Shown: positions 9,273 to 19,440 of the stretch, one piece after another | Position numbering within the stretch: position 1 is the first letter of the stretch | How the letters are laid out: every line of letters starts with the position of its first letter | Source: Deferribacteres bacterium | Lineage (GTDB): Bacteria; Zhuqueibacterota; Zhuqueibacteria; Zhuqueibacterales; Geothermadaptataceae | Length of the DNA: 64,000 nt | NCBI GenBank assembly: GCA_020633655.1 | Contig: JACKDF010000003.1 | Span: 372,001 to 436,000 of the forward strand | Direction: 5' to 3' | The notes under the pieces: model-generated | Told to the model about the DNA's origin: nothing | Database searches by the model: none | What the model saw: only the letters and a program-made list of their open reading frames with translations | Program-made: the position numbers and the translations under genes

Positions 9273-10235
9273 ATGAACATTTATCACGATGCTGGCGAGT
9301 TGATCATCGGAACTCGACTGAAAAGACTAAGTGAGCGATTTCTTCTCAATATTACCCGAATTTACAAAACATTGGATATCCCCTTTGAACCTGCCTGGTT
9401 TCCTATGTTTTTTATACTCTACAAATACGGCCCGAAGTCGGTTACGGAAATTGCTGAATTATTGGATATAACACATTCCGCAGTGAGCCAACAGGCAACT
9501 GTGCTTGAGCGAAAAAAGCTTGTGCATTTCGTGCCATCGGAAACCGACAAACGTAAACGACTGCTCAACTTTACAAACAAAGGACAAAAATTGATCGACC
9601 AGGTCCTGCCCGTCTGGCAATCGATCAAACACAATATGCGTCGCATGCTGGAGGAGAATCCAAACACTGGAAATATTTTGCAGGCATTGAGTGAAATTGA
9701 AGAAATCAGTGCGGACAAAGATATTTACACGCGGGTATTGCAGGATTTGCGCGAACACCATTTCACCATTATGGATATTCTCCCCTATTCGCTTGAATAT
9801 GAAAACGAATACAAATCCCTGATTTTCGACTGGTTCATTGATAATGCCGAAACAGAGGTTGAAAACCAGGATTTTCTTAATGAACCCATGGCGGTAATCG
9901 AGCATAAAAAAGGTCAGATTACATTGGCAAAACCGGAACAGGAAATCGTCGGGACGGTCGCTTGCAAATACCACAACAATACCCATGCAGAAATTCTCTT
10001 TCTCATCGTTAAAGCAGATTGGCGGCAGAGACAAATCGGACGAATATTATTGATGGATGTATTGAAAAGCCTGCGTGAGCTCGGATTTATAAAAGTAACG
10101 GCACATACCGATCGAAAACATATTGCTGCACTCAAAGTATTGCGTTTTTGCGGTTTTGAATTGCAGGAAATGCATCAGGGTTTAGAACAAACTTTGAGTG
10201 ATAAAACTATTTTGGAATTTTCGATCAAATTATAA
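9273..10235 (+). CDS. MarR-type regulator fused to GNAT acetyltransferase, probable hut regulator
   Basis: Residues 1-150 form a winged helix of the MarR family: helix-turn-helix SVTEIAELLDITHSAVSQQ, then the wing with SETDKRKRLL. Residues 165-315 form a GNAT fold with the acetyl-CoA segment around DWRQRQIGRILL and a C-terminal GFELQE. The gene lies 116 nt upstream of hutH on the same strand and divergent from the M64 gene. A role as sensor or regulator of histidine use is inferred from position only; the acetyltransferase half could sense acetyl-CoA or modify a small molecule. Both domains look intact. No clear Shine-Dalgarno before this ATG. Confidence 0.85.
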   Translation: MNIYHDAGELIIGTRLKRLSERFLLNITRIYKTLDIPFEPAWFPMFFILYKYGPKSVTEIAELLDITHSAVSQQATVLERKKLVHFVPSETDKRKRLLNFTNKGQKLIDQVLPVWQSIKHNMRRMLEENPNTGNILQALSEIEEISADKDIYTRVLQDLREHHFTIMDILPYSLEYENEYKSLIFDWFIDNAETEVENQDFLNEPMAVIEHKKGQITLAKPEQEIVGTVACKYHNNTHAEILFLIVKADWRQRQIGRILLMDVLKSLRELGFIKVTAHTDRKHIAALKVLRFCGFELQEMHQGLEQTLSDKTILEFSIKL

Positions 10236-10351
10236 TTTGACCACGAATTACACTAATCCCACGAAAAAGGCTCAATATTTGATTTGGATACAGCCTGTTT
10301 TTCGAACTAATCAGCTAATTTTTCAAATACTACAATTCAAATGAAGTCGAA

Positions 10352-11929
10352 ATGAAACAGGAAAAATATTTTAAATACGGACAAGAGCAACTCAGCCCTG
10401 GCTTAGCGTTGGAAATTGTCCACGGACAAAGGTTGGGAAAAATTTCCGCTGAAATACTCGCGAAAGTGCAAAAATGCCGCGATGATGTTGAGACAATAGT
10501 AAAACGGGGCAAAATCGTCTATGGTGTCAATACCGGATTCGGCTCTCTTTGCACAACCGTAATCTCGGAGGAAGATACTCACAAATTGCAGGACAATATT
10601 TTGCGCAGCCATAGTGTCGGCATGGGTGAACCGGTTTCCTCAGAGATAGCCAAGCTTATGCTGATTCTCAAGGTGCATGCCCTGGCACAAGGTTATTCAG
10701 GCATTGCGGTGACAACCTTGCAACGAATCCAATGGCATATTGACAATGAAGTAATTCCAGTTGTGCCGTCCCAGGGTTCTGTTGGAGCGTCCGGCGATCT
10801 CGCCCCACTCGCCCACCTTTTTCTGCCGCTCATTGGCCTGGGAGAAGTCATTTACAAGGGGGAGAAAAAAGATACTGCAGAAGTGTTGCAGGCTGAAAAT
10901 CTTGAGCCGCTGCATTTGGGACCAAAGGAAGGCTTGGCGCTCATCAACGGCACACAATTTATGGCAGCCCATGCAATAAAAGCCGTCGAACGCATGCTCA
11001 ACTGTCTCGACTCAGCGGATATCATAGGAGCAATGGCTCTGGAGTCAATGCTCGGCTCCGTAAAACCGTTCGATGAACACTTGCATAAATTGCGTGCTTA
11101 TTCCGGCAATGCCCATGTAGCACGACGGTTGCGTATTCTTCTGGCTGAATCAGAAATGGTACATTCCCACCACAATTGTGGACGCGTACAAGATCCCTAT
11201 TCGCTGCGTTGTATGCCGCAAGTGCACGGCGCTTCGCGAAATGCATGGCTGCATTTAAAAGAAGCGACTATAACCGAAATCAATTCAGTGACCGACAATC
11301 CAATCATTTTTGATGCAAACAACACAATCAGTGGCGGCAATTTTCACGGGCAACCCATTGCCCTGCCGCTTGATTACGCGGTTTTGGCAAGCAGCGAATT
11401 GGGCAATATTTCCGACCGACGCACCTTCCTTCTGCTCGAAGGTGCCGTCGGAGGCTTGCCGAAATTGCTGATGAAAAATACGGGTATCAATTCCGGTTTC
11501 ATGATGCCGCAATATACCAGCGCAGCACTCGTTACGGAAAACAAAAGCTTGTGCTTTCCGGCGAGTGCCGACAGTATCCCCACATCCCTCGGCCAGGAAG
11601 ACCATGTCAGCATGGGTGCCATCAGTGGACGAAGGACCGGGCAAGTGCTCGATAATCTTGAAAAAATTCTCGCTGTCGAACTGCTCTGCGCCGCCCAGGC
11701 TTTTGACTACCGCCGGCCTTTAAAATCGGGAAAAATACTGGAGGCGTGCCACCAATTAGTGCGTGGATACATCGATCATGCAGAGGAAGATCGTGTTTTT
11801 GCCCGTGATCTGGAAATCGCACGCCAGCTTATCGCCGACAAAAAACTCACCCAAACAGCAATCGAAACCGCAGAAGAAGAACAAATAAATTTGAAAGGTG
11901 AAAATGATGAACTTTTCGGACTTTATTAA
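10352..11929 (+). CDS. hutH: Histidine ammonia-lyase
   Basis: 525 residues. The ASG triad that cyclises to the MIO cofactor is at 146-148 ([14 protein letters not shown]), and YGVNTGFG lies near residue 57. It deaminates L-histidine to urocanate, the first step of the Hut pathway. The 3' end overlaps the likely start of hutU by 26 nt, so the two are translationally coupled. hutI and the formiminoglutamate steps are not in this window. Length is normal for the family. Confidence 0.97.
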   Translation: MKQEKYFKYGQEQLSPGLALEIVHGQRLGKISAEILAKVQKCRDDVETIVKRGKIVYGVNTGFGSLCTTVISEEDTHKLQDNILRSHSVGMGEPVSSEIAKLMLILKVHALAQGYSGIAVTTLQRIQWHIDNEVIPVVPSQGSVGASGDLAPLAHLFLPLIGLGEVIYKGEKKDTAEVLQAENLEPLHLGPKEGLALINGTQFMAAHAIKAVERMLNCLDSADIIGAMALESMLGSVKPFDEHLHKLRAYSGNAHVARRLRILLAESEMVHSHHNCGRVQDPYSLRCMPQVHGASRNAWLHLKEATITEINSVTDNPIIFDANNTISGGNFHGQPIALPLDYAVLASSELGNISDRRTFLLLEGAVGGLPKLLMKNTGINSGFMMPQYTSAALVTENKSLCFPASADSIPTSLGQEDHVSMGAISGRRTGQVLDNLEKILAVELLCAAQAFDYRRPLKSGKILEACHQLVRGYIDHAEEDRVFARDLEIARQLIADKKLTQTAIETAEEEQINLKGENDELFGLY

Positions 11930-13583
11930 AACTTACGCTAACCACCCACACTATAAAGCACCGACAGGCACGACTCTGCATGCAAAATCCTGGCAAACAG
12001 AAGCGCCATTGCGCATGCTTCTCAACAATCTCGATACTGAAGTTGCAGAAAATCCGGAAGAGCTCGTCGTTTATGGCGGCACCGGGCAAGCAGCACGGAA
12101 CAAGGAAGCTGTTTTGGCAATTATCAGGAATCTGCTCGAACTGGATGAAGATCACAGCCTGCTAGTGCAGTCGGGCAAACCAGTTGGGATAGTGCGCACA
12201 CATCCCTCTGCGCCACGTGTTCTCATCGCAAATTCCAACCTTGTTCCCAAATGGGCAACCTGGGACCATTTCAACAAATTAAAAGAAAATGGTCTGATGA
12301 TGTATGGCCAAATGACTGCCGGCAGTTGGATTTACATCGGTTCCCAGGGTATTTTGCAGGGAACGTATGAGACTTTTGCAGCCTGTGGCAACAAATATTT
12401 CCAGGGTGATTTGCGCGGAAAATTGCTCGTTACGGGTGGATTGGGAGGCATGGGTGGCGCTCAACCGCTTGCGGCGACAATGGCAGGGGCCACCTTTCTC
12501 GGAGCCGATGTGGATCCTGCACGCATAAAAAAACGGCTGGACACGCGATATATCGATAGAATGACGGTATCCTATGAAGAAGCCCGTGACTGGGTTCTGG
12601 AGGCACGCGATCGAGGTCAGGCGCTTTCTGTTGGTCTCATTTCTGATATTGGAGACATGTTGGAAAAATTATTGGCTGATGGCCTCATCCCGGATATTTT
12701 AACGGATCAAACCTCAGCACACGATCCCATAAATGGATATATCCCCAATGGAATCACATTGGAAGAAGCAGCTGAATTGCGAAAATTAAATCCGGAAAAC
12801 TACCGCGAACAAGCCTTAAAAAGCATGGCACGGCATGTGGGATTCATGCTGGAAATGCAAAGGCTTGGCAGCAAAACTTTTGATTACGGCAACAACCTGC
12901 GTGAATTCGCCCGTCAGGGTGGCGAATCAAATGCTTTCGATTTCCCGGGATTCGTACCGGAATACATTCGTCCGCTTTTCTGTGAAGGCAAAGGCCCTTT
13001 TCGTTGGGCTGCCCTTTCTGGTGATCCGCAGGATATCCTCACAACAGATCAGGCACTCATGGAGGCATTTCCTGAAAACACCCATTTGATCAACTGGCTG
13101 CAGGAAGCACAAAAAAAGGTCGCGTTCCAAGGTCTGCCCTGCCGCATCTGTTGGTTGGGAATGGGTGAGCGGGAGAAAGCCGGGCTCATTTTCAATGATT
13201 TGGTGAAAAGCAGGAAAGTCAAAGCACCCATCGTCATAGGCCGCGATCATTTGGACTGTGGTTCCGTTGCCTCCCCGCATCGGGAAACCGAAGGCATGCG
13301 AGACGGCAGCGATGCGGTTTCCGACTGGCCATTATTGAACTTAATGGCCAACACCGGTGGCGGTGCAACCTGGGTTTCTTTTCACCATGGTGGTGGCGTG
13401 GGTATTGGTTACTCTCAACACGCGGGCATGGTCATTTTGGTGGATGGCAGTGAACACGCAGCCCAATGCCTGAGCCGGGTTTTATACAACGATCCAGCCC
13501 TCGGTATCATGCGGCACGCCGATGCGGGTTACGATGATGCACTTGTAATGGCAGAAAAATTTGGGATAGGAATTTTTGATTAG
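11904..13583 (+). CDS. hutU: Urocanate hydratase
   Basis: 559 residues from ATG 11904 (a GTG at 11898 and an ATG at 11907 are in the same frame). NAD-binding glycine-rich segment [15 protein letters not shown], active-site region with CRICWLGMG, and [12 protein letters not shown] near the C-terminus. It hydrates urocanate to imidazolone propionate. The start sits inside the last codons of hutH, with AAAGG as ribosome binding site, 5 nt before the ATG. It closes the operon and is followed by a strong terminator. Confidence 0.96.
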   Translation: MMNFSDFIKTYANHPHYKAPTGTTLHAKSWQTEAPLRMLLNNLDTEVAENPEELVVYGGTGQAARNKEAVLAIIRNLLELDEDHSLLVQSGKPVGIVRTHPSAPRVLIANSNLVPKWATWDHFNKLKENGLMMYGQMTAGSWIYIGSQGILQGTYETFAACGNKYFQGDLRGKLLVTGGLGGMGGAQPLAATMAGATFLGADVDPARIKKRLDTRYIDRMTVSYEEARDWVLEARDRGQALSVGLISDIGDMLEKLLADGLIPDILTDQTSAHDPINGYIPNGITLEEAAELRKLNPENYREQALKSMARHVGFMLEMQRLGSKTFDYGNNLREFARQGGESNAFDFPGFVPEYIRPLFCEGKGPFRWAALSGDPQDILTTDQALMEAFPENTHLINWLQEAQKKVAFQGLPCRICWLGMGEREKAGLIFNDLVKSRKVKAPIVIGRDHLDCGSVASPHRETEGMRDGSDAVSDWPLLNLMANTGGGATWVSFHHGGGVGIGYSQHAGMVILVDGSEHAAQCLSRVLYNDPALGIMRHADAGYDDALVMAEKFGIGIFD

Positions 13584-13635
13584 GTTTTTTTAAGGATAAT
13601 TACAGGGGGTAAAGATTCACCATCGGCAATCAGTT

Positions 13636-13666
13636 TGGTCAGGGGAAATCTCCTGACCATTTTTTT
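13636..13666 (+). terminator. Rho-independent terminator of the hut operon
   Basis: TGGTCAGG (13636-13643) pairs with CCTGACCA (13652-13659), followed immediately by a run of seven T. It lies 53 nt after hutU, facing the convergent gene that ends at 13688. Confidence 0.92.
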
Positions 13667-13687
13667 GTGATACCCGAATAAAGCAGG

Positions 13688-14764
13688 TTAAAAATCAAAA
13701 TCACCGAAGTCGACTGAGTCGCCAAGGGAATCGAACCAACTGCCGCTGTCTCCGCCAATATCCATATCCGGCATATCCCCCCCAAGATCGAGATCAGCCT
13801 GTTCAAAGTCACTGTCGAACTCATGACCGCTGAAATACTCGATATCCCCTGTTTCTGGTGCTTCAAAATCAGCCTCAGGATTCAGGGTATCCGTCGCACC
13901 AGCATCGAATCCATTTTCGCCAACAGCCATCATCGTATTCCCCTGTTCATCGACAAGATCAAAATTATGGCAGTGGATGTGGCTATCATGAGCAAAAGCG
14001 GACCACATCCAGGCATAAAAGAAAAAGTCGGAAAATCCGGGATAGCCGTAATAAACCGGTTCACCCCCACGATGTGCCGGAATTTGAACCGGGTTTTGAA
14101 GTGATTTTTTCGGCCGTACCATTTTGCTGCTGGTTTTCAGTTTGATGTCATCAACCCGGATGCTTCGCCTGAGACTTTGTTCAAAGCGGTTGATGAATTG
14201 ATTAAAAATAGCCTGCTTTTCCTGTAGAAAAGCATCATACATTTCTTGAGATGAAAAAATACGTTTCATCTTTTCTTTCACTTCATCCAACGAATCTGCA
14301 CTTGATTTAAACTCACTTAAAACACCATTTATTTTAATTTCAATCGGATAAGCACCAACGGCATGTCTTCGATTGATGTTGATCTCAATCAAGTATTTAA
14401 TCAAATCTTCTTCGTGTTCAAGCACCAAAAACAAGCGGTCGAACAATTCAGATTCATAGCGATCTGTCTCGAGCCGAAATTTTTCCATGACCTCGTCGAG
14501 ATCATGTGCCTTCCCTTTGTCATCCAGATAAAAATCCAGATCATCCTTTGCCAGGCGAACGATGTCATCAATACCCAGATTCTGGCAAGCCATATTGATT
14601 TGCTGAAGCACAGAAACGGCGGTAAAAGTTTCGAGTTCTTCCCTTTTTGAGCCTAATCCACCAGTCAGGGCATGCAATAATTTACGAAAACTTTCCTGAT
14701 GCTGCTGGATTTCAATTTGTGTTAACTGTGAGGGATCAATAGTGAGGTGACCAGAGAAGTACAT
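13688..14764 (-). CDS. Uncharacterised protein with acidic Gly/Asp tail, coupled to rhomboid protease
   Basis: I do not recognise this protein. From ATG 14764 (AGGG eight bases upstream) it has 358 residues; a TTG at 14788 would overlap the rhomboid stop. Residues 1-200 look alpha-helical and charged, without signal peptide or membrane segment. Around residues 235-260 is a Tyr/Phe/Trp-rich patch (YYGYPGFSDFFFYAWMW), followed by a His-rich SHIHCHNFD. The last 75 residues are strongly acidic with repeated Asp/Gly (GGDMPDMDIGGDSG) and end in DFGDFDF. The tight link with the rhomboid suggests a shared role, perhaps as partner, but nothing in the sequence proves it. Confidence 0.7.
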   Translation of the reverse strand: MYFSGHLTIDPSQLTQIEIQQHQESFRKLLHALTGGLGSKREELETFTAVSVLQQINMACQNLGIDDIVRLAKDDLDFYLDDKGKAHDLDEVMEKFRLETDRYESELFDRLFLVLEHEEDLIKYLIEININRRHAVGAYPIEIKINGVLSEFKSSADSLDEVKEKMKRIFSSQEMYDAFLQEKQAIFNQFINRFEQSLRRSIRVDDIKLKTSSKMVRPKKSLQNPVQIPAHRGGEPVYYGYPGFSDFFFYAWMWSAFAHDSHIHCHNFDLVDEQGNTMMAVGENGFDAGATDTLNPEADFEAPETGDIEYFSGHEFDSDFEQADLDLGGDMPDMDIGGDSGSWFDSLGDSVDFGDFDF

Positions 14765-14784
14765 CGTTCCAACCCTTTTTACTT

Positions 14785-15468
14785 TCAATCAAAATATGAA
14801 TTATGATATCGATAGGTGAGTACCCGTTTAGGATCCTGAAAAAAGCGCAAAAGGAGCATTCCGATTACGAATCCACCAATGTGTGCAAACCAGGCGATTC
14901 CATCGCGGGCGCCGTTCTCGAGTGCCCCAAGGCCACTTAAAATTTGAAAGACAAACCAGATTCCCAAAACAAAAAAGGCTGGAATACGCATTGTATGCAG
15001 AAAGATGAGAACTGGCACCACGACCGACACTCGGGCACGGGGGAACTGAAGCAGGTATGCTCCCAGAACTCCCGAAATAGCTCCACTGGCACCAATCATA
15101 GGAATGTGCGATGCAGGTTCAATAAAAACGTGCATCATCGTTGCCCCAAGTCCACACAAATGATAGAAAATGATAAATTTTATTGGCCCCATTATGTTTT
15201 CAACATTATCCCCAAAAACCCAGAGATAAAGCATATTCCCGATGAGATGCACGATATCGCCATGCAAATACATGGAGGTAAACAAAGTAAAAATTCCCTC
15301 GCCTGCAAGGATGCGATCCGGAATTGCACCGAAAGCGAGAATGATATTGGTTGAATCAGTTTCTGGCATAAACCAGCGAAAAACATGCACACTGATATTG
15401 GCTGCGAGCAGAATTGTCGTTATGAACGGGAATTCGAGGCGTGGATTATCGTCGCGAAATGGTATCAT
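14785..15468 (-). CDS. Rhomboid family intramembrane serine protease
   Basis: 227 residues with at least six hydrophobic segments. The catalytic serine is S128 in GASGA and the histidine is H196 in AWFAHIGG; HxxxN precedes in LHGDIVHLIGNML. Rhomboids cut transmembrane helices within the inner membrane. The N-terminal MIPFRDDNPR is typical of the short bacterial type without extra cytosolic domain. It is followed directly by the acidic-tailed gene, so both are probably one transcript. Substrate unknown. Confidence 0.93.
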   Translation of the reverse strand: MIPFRDDNPRLEFPFITTILLAANISVHVFRWFMPETDSTNIILAFGAIPDRILAGEGIFTLFTSMYLHGDIVHLIGNMLYLWVFGDNVENIMGPIKFIIFYHLCGLGATMMHVFIEPASHIPMIGASGAISGVLGAYLLQFPRARVSVVVPVLIFLHTMRIPAFFVLGIWFVFQILSGLGALENGARDGIAWFAHIGGFVIGMLLLRFFQDPKRVLTYRYHNSYFD

Positions 15469-15535
15469 TTATTCTCACAGGACTATTCTTTGGGAACTTT
15501 CGCTAATAAACAGTTTTTTTTACAAATACCAAAGA

Positions 15536-17929
15536 TTAATTTACATAAAACGTTCGACTCACCTGTGTCTTATTTCCGGAACGATCTTCTGCCGTAAACA
15601 GAAATTCATGCTGTCCGGCTTTAAGCGGCGTTCTTGGTTTATAGCGAAGCAGACCGGTTTCCGGATCATACTCCGCAATTGCTTTTTTGCCATCGATTTG
15701 CATTAGTAAGCTTTCCTCGGAGGGAAATCCGCTTTCCTTGTCTTTTGCCCAAACTTTAAATTCAGGTTTTTGTCCGAGTCTCTGCCCTTGCTGTGGAGTA
15801 TATATTTTAACCTGCGGTATGGTATCATCTTTTCGAACGGTAAATTCTTCCAGGCTGAAAACCTTGGCGGAAACAAATTGATGCAGGGTATCGATGTTAT
15901 TGTCAATGAAAGACCAACCACGGGAAGTCATGTAGTATACCCCCAGTTTCGAGGGATCAACCACATCTTCTGGATATTTCAGTCTCACCGTCGCGCCCTG
16001 ATTGAGCGGCACGTCCTGAGGCTCTGCAGTGTAAACATCGCTTACCGCATCTGGATCGGATGCATCGCGTCGGGAGTAAAACCGTGCTCTTCCGTATAAA
16101 TCGCGATAGAGTGAATTGCTGGTGAACTGGACCTGCAGAACACTGTCCGGTGATAAAATTACTCCAGATCGATCACGCTGCATATGAAAATTATCAAAAG
16201 TCGTATCCGCAGAAATAAAATCACCCGAGATTGTTTCGCCACTTAAAAGGACACGGACACGCGCTCCAGCAAATTGTGCAAAAGACACAGGCAGGATGTA
16301 TTCCGTCTCCCCTGCTTGAATCGCTTTCGGGTAATTTGTGCTTCCATCACCCGAAGTAAGCTCGACCAGGGGTGCTTTACGCAGCGGTACGGAAGAAGTA
16401 AAATGAAAGCGAGCCCAATCATCATAGAAGTCGGCGTCGATTTTGAGTTGTGCTTCTCCGGATTCATTTTTTGAAGGCAACATTAAAAATGCAGACCAGG
16501 AGGCCAGACCTGCACTATCTACCGCAATAAACTGGAAATGTGGTTTTGCATGAATGGAGGTTTTGGGGAATAATTGAACCGGATCAAACGCCATCCTTTT
16601 TCCTGTTTCACTGTTTTCCTTCAGAGCAATCTCATCGAACAGCTTCCAAGCGTTTGGCCCATGGGCTTCTTTTTTCCATACTTGAAACTTGGAAACTGGA
16701 ATTGATTGCAAACCAAGTACATTTTCCAAAACAATATTATTGTCTGAAATATTGTATTGTGGAGTTAATTCAACTTTTTTTCCCGCGATCAAAGTGCCAC
16801 TTATTGAACTTGTGTTGCCAAAAAAATCTTGTACAAAAACTGTCAGAGCATGTTTACCACCATTCAAAAACAACCTTCCTTTTGCATCAGAGACTGTCGC
16901 ATTATTTGAGGCCATACGCAACAATGAATCTGGATCGACATACTCGACGTTGCTTAACAAGCCAGTGGTTTGCGTGCTGTCATAGAGCAATCGTCCCTTT
17001 TCTGCTCCTCGATACGTATAAAAGGACAGCGGATTTTCCTCATCCAAAAAGAGCCGGTAATATTTCCCAAAACCACGACGCTGCAGCCGGTATTCTCTGT
17101 CGAGTTCCATAAAACGGTTGTACGCATAACTGAATTTGTCAAATTGTGTACTAAAAAAATTTTGTCCATCGATATAAAGCGAGAGTTTATAAACACCAAA
17201 AGCATTATTTACTGTGCCACTTCGATCAAACGCATGCACAGCAACACCCACATCTCCCTCAAAAGTGACGGGAGCCGTTAATTCATAGTGCGTGCTATTG
17301 ATCTGGCGCAAGGAAGGAATTTGTGTTACGAAGTCATCGTTTATGCGTGTACCAAACTTTAAGGGGATAAACGCAATTCCCTTAATAATTGGCGGTTGCA
17401 CGTCATCAATTTTATATCCCCGGAGAAATGGGTTAAATGGCCTATTTTTCGCATCCCGCATTTCAAAATGCAGATGGGGAACACCGATTCCTGTTTCGCC
17501 AGTGTAGCCAAGAAAATCACCTTTTTTTACAGGAAAAGCAGCCGCACTCAAATATCGATCGACACGGTACTTATTCTGTTTTTGCTGTTCCTGGTAAACA
17601 AATTCCGACAAAGCTTCATTAAATCCACTCAAATGGGCATAAACAACAATTTCCCCATTATCCAGCTTTAGATAAACTGCCTTGCCATATCCGGAGGGGG
17701 AAACACGAATACGTGATACATAACCGTCTCTCACCGCGAATATCTTATAACCCGACTGTCCCCATGTTTTAATATCAATAGCAGCGTGCAAACGACGGGG
17801 CCGATGCTCGCCAAAAGCAGAGGTTATCCAATGGCTGGCATCCGTCGGCCAGAGGTAATCCTGGGCAAATCCAATTATGGGGAAAATCCAAACGAAAAAT
17901 ATAATTTCGATCCGCAGCCGGTATCTCAC
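15536..17929 (-). CDS. Secreted M23 (LytM) peptidoglycan endopeptidase with long C-terminal extension
   Basis: 797 residues. After a signal peptide (IIFFVWIFPIIGFAQ) the LytM domain spans about 30-165, with zinc ligands H48 and D52 (HAAID) and HLHFE at 152-156, H99 in YAHL. The remaining 630 residues look like tandem beta-sandwich domains, with an Ig-like end (PEFKVWAKDKESGFPS, FTAEDRSGN). It should cleave peptidoglycan cross-links in the periplasm or at the surface. GTG start overlaps the stop of the 70-codon frame upstream (GTGA). No typical sorting tail. Confidence 0.85.
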   Translation of the reverse strand: MRYRLRIEIIFFVWIFPIIGFAQDYLWPTDASHWITSAFGEHRPRRLHAAIDIKTWGQSGYKIFAVRDGYVSRIRVSPSGYGKAVYLKLDNGEIVVYAHLSGFNEALSEFVYQEQQKQNKYRVDRYLSAAAFPVKKGDFLGYTGETGIGVPHLHFEMRDAKNRPFNPFLRGYKIDDVQPPIIKGIAFIPLKFGTRINDDFVTQIPSLRQINSTHYELTAPVTFEGDVGVAVHAFDRSGTVNNAFGVYKLSLYIDGQNFFSTQFDKFSYAYNRFMELDREYRLQRRGFGKYYRLFLDEENPLSFYTYRGAEKGRLLYDSTQTTGLLSNVEYVDPDSLLRMASNNATVSDAKGRLFLNGGKHALTVFVQDFFGNTSSISGTLIAGKKVELTPQYNISDNNIVLENVLGLQSIPVSKFQVWKKEAHGPNAWKLFDEIALKENSETGKRMAFDPVQLFPKTSIHAKPHFQFIAVDSAGLASWSAFLMLPSKNESGEAQLKIDADFYDDWARFHFTSSVPLRKAPLVELTSGDGSTNYPKAIQAGETEYILPVSFAQFAGARVRVLLSGETISGDFISADTTFDNFHMQRDRSGVILSPDSVLQVQFTSNSLYRDLYGRARFYSRRDASDPDAVSDVYTAEPQDVPLNQGATVRLKYPEDVVDPSKLGVYYMTSRGWSFIDNNIDTLHQFVSAKVFSLEEFTVRKDDTIPQVKIYTPQQGQRLGQKPEFKVWAKDKESGFPSEESLLMQIDGKKAIAEYDPETGLLRYKPRTPLKAGQHEFLFTAEDRSGNKTQVSRTFYVN

Positions 17930-18138
17930 AAATCGTTCCTCAGTTTTTTTAGATATGTTCGATGGTAAACTATAATTATCAGTGAAAATAAGAAGTAAAG
18001 GAATGTAAATCTTTTTAAATGAATCCTGCCAGGTTCTCTATTGGAGTTATCGATCCTGTTTAATACACGAACAGCAAAGATTGGCCAAAGGATATCTGCA
18101 GTCCTTAACCTATTCCAGGCAATATAGAAATATTCCAT
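17926..18138 (-). CDS. Possible small membrane protein (70 aa), doubtful
   Basis: A 70-codon frame fills the gap between the GT4 gene (9 nt upstream) and the M23 gene, sharing GTGA with the M23 start. It has one hydrophobic segment near the C-terminus (FLYFLFSLIIIVYHR) and several basic residues. Tight spacing and stop-start overlap argue for translation; the lack of any recognisable homology and its small size argue against. Could also be a leader for the M23 gene. Confidence 0.35.
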   Translation of the reverse strand: MEYFYIAWNRLRTADILWPIFAVRVLNRIDNSNREPGRIHLKRFTFLYFLFSLIIIVYHRTYLKKLRNDL

Positions 18139-18147
18139 GTTATGCTT

Positions 18148-19413
18148 TCATCTTACAACGGCATCTAAAACTGCAGCCAATTTTTCCACAAGTTTTTTCC
18201 GTTCAAAACCTTGTATAAAGTTCAAATCGAGTTTCATTGGCTGTTTTTTATGGTATGCATCGTAAAAAGAACGCAAAGCTTTATGTATGGATTCAACATC
18301 TTCCGGATTTACTTGCTGCGTTACACGGCCTTGCAAAAGTAATTGTACGCCTTCAATTTTCTGTGCTATAGCAAGAATTGGGCGTCCGGATGCAAGGTAT
18401 TCAAAAGTTTTGCCTGGAATAAAACCAGTGGATGGATTTCCGCTGACAATGTACACAAGTAAATCAGCTTTTTGAAGCGCAGCAGTAACAGCGGCATGAG
18501 ATAAATAGCCAGCGTGCTCTACAACTGCAGACAAACCAGCAGCTGAAATTTTTTCAGCAAGTTTTCCCGTAAGATCAGCACCGATGAACCGAATTCGAAA
18601 TGCATTATTGCCTTTTTCTTTTTTAAAGAGCTGAGCAGACTGCAAAAAATTATCGACCTGGACGAAATTTCCTACGCTCCCAACGTGGAGAATCTGAAAT
18701 AATGCGGTGTCTTCATAGGGAGTTTGAAATAAAGTCGCGTCATAGCCATTTGTGATAGTAGTAACTTTCTTATTTTCAAACTTCTTAATTGCCTCCTCAA
18801 GTCCTGAGGACACCGTAATTACATGGCTGGCACTTTGAATTACTTTTTGTTGTAGATATGCATCAATTTTTCGGTGTAACCAGGTTGAATTTGGTTGGAA
18901 ATCGCCACTTGCCCAGCCATCACGGAAATCGGCAACCCAGGGCAACCTATATTTCCTGGCAAGTTTCATTGCAAACAAATGTGAAGAATGTGGTGGCCCG
19001 GAGCTGAGGATGCAGTCGAACTGCTTGCTTTCCAGTAGCAGTTTTGCGGGTTTAGAGGCTTTCAAAGTCCACAGCACTTTATTATCAGGAACGATGAAAA
19101 AATTAATACACCTCAATGCAATTTTCTTTATAAAATGCAATCGGCCAGACTGTACGTTTCCTTTTGAAGCAGTTGGTCCCAGAAAACGGGCTAATAACCG
19201 GTTCGGATCGAGGGATTCAGTTCGTGTAATGGAAACCGAAGCCAAACGGGTCAGCGGTGTTTCGTCATAAGCATGATACACAATATCTTTGACTGTGAGA
19301 ATATGCGGTTGCCAACCATATTTTGGCAGGTGTTCTGCAAAGCTCGCAATCCGCTGGGTTCCACCCATTCCTTGCGGAGGAAAATAATAACTAAGGATTA
19401 AAACATTCTTCAA
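18148..19413 (-). CDS. Glycosyltransferase family 4
   Basis: 421 residues, GT-B fold. The N-terminal MKNVLILSYYFPPQGMGGTQR is the usual start of GT4 enzymes that act on surface polysaccharides; GLxxAI acceptor segments and the C-terminal donor-site GFIPGKTFEYLASGRPIL (with the E..S.G.P pattern) are present. The start is TTG at 19413, supported by that conserved N-terminus. It transfers a sugar from an activated donor to a lipid-linked glycan, donor and acceptor unknown. It follows the C5-epimerase-like gene by 27 nt. Confidence 0.9.
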   Translation of the reverse strand: MKNVLILSYYFPPQGMGGTQRIASFAEHLPKYGWQPHILTVKDIVYHAYDETPLTRLASVSITRTESLDPNRLLARFLGPTASKGNVQSGRLHFIKKIALRCINFFIVPDNKVLWTLKASKPAKLLLESKQFDCILSSGPPHSSHLFAMKLARKYRLPWVADFRDGWASGDFQPNSTWLHRKIDAYLQQKVIQSASHVITVSSGLEEAIKKFENKKVTTITNGYDATLFQTPYEDTALFQILHVGSVGNFVQVDNFLQSAQLFKKEKGNNAFRIRFIGADLTGKLAEKISAAGLSAVVEHAGYLSHAAVTAALQKADLLVYIVSGNPSTGFIPGKTFEYLASGRPILAIAQKIEGVQLLLQGRVTQQVNPEDVESIHKALRSFYDAYHKKQPMKLDLNFIQGFERKKLVEKLAAVLDAVVR

Positions 19414-19440
19414 ACGTATGTTTACTCTCCCATTCCCCGT

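Noticed and set aside
9459..10034. 191-codon frame on the minus strand
   Set aside because: Opposite the MarR-GNAT gene with both domains intact; the product is Phe-rich without homology.
16540..17112. 190-codon frame on the plus strand
   Set aside because: Opposite the M23 gene's C-terminal part; no ribosome binding site or family.
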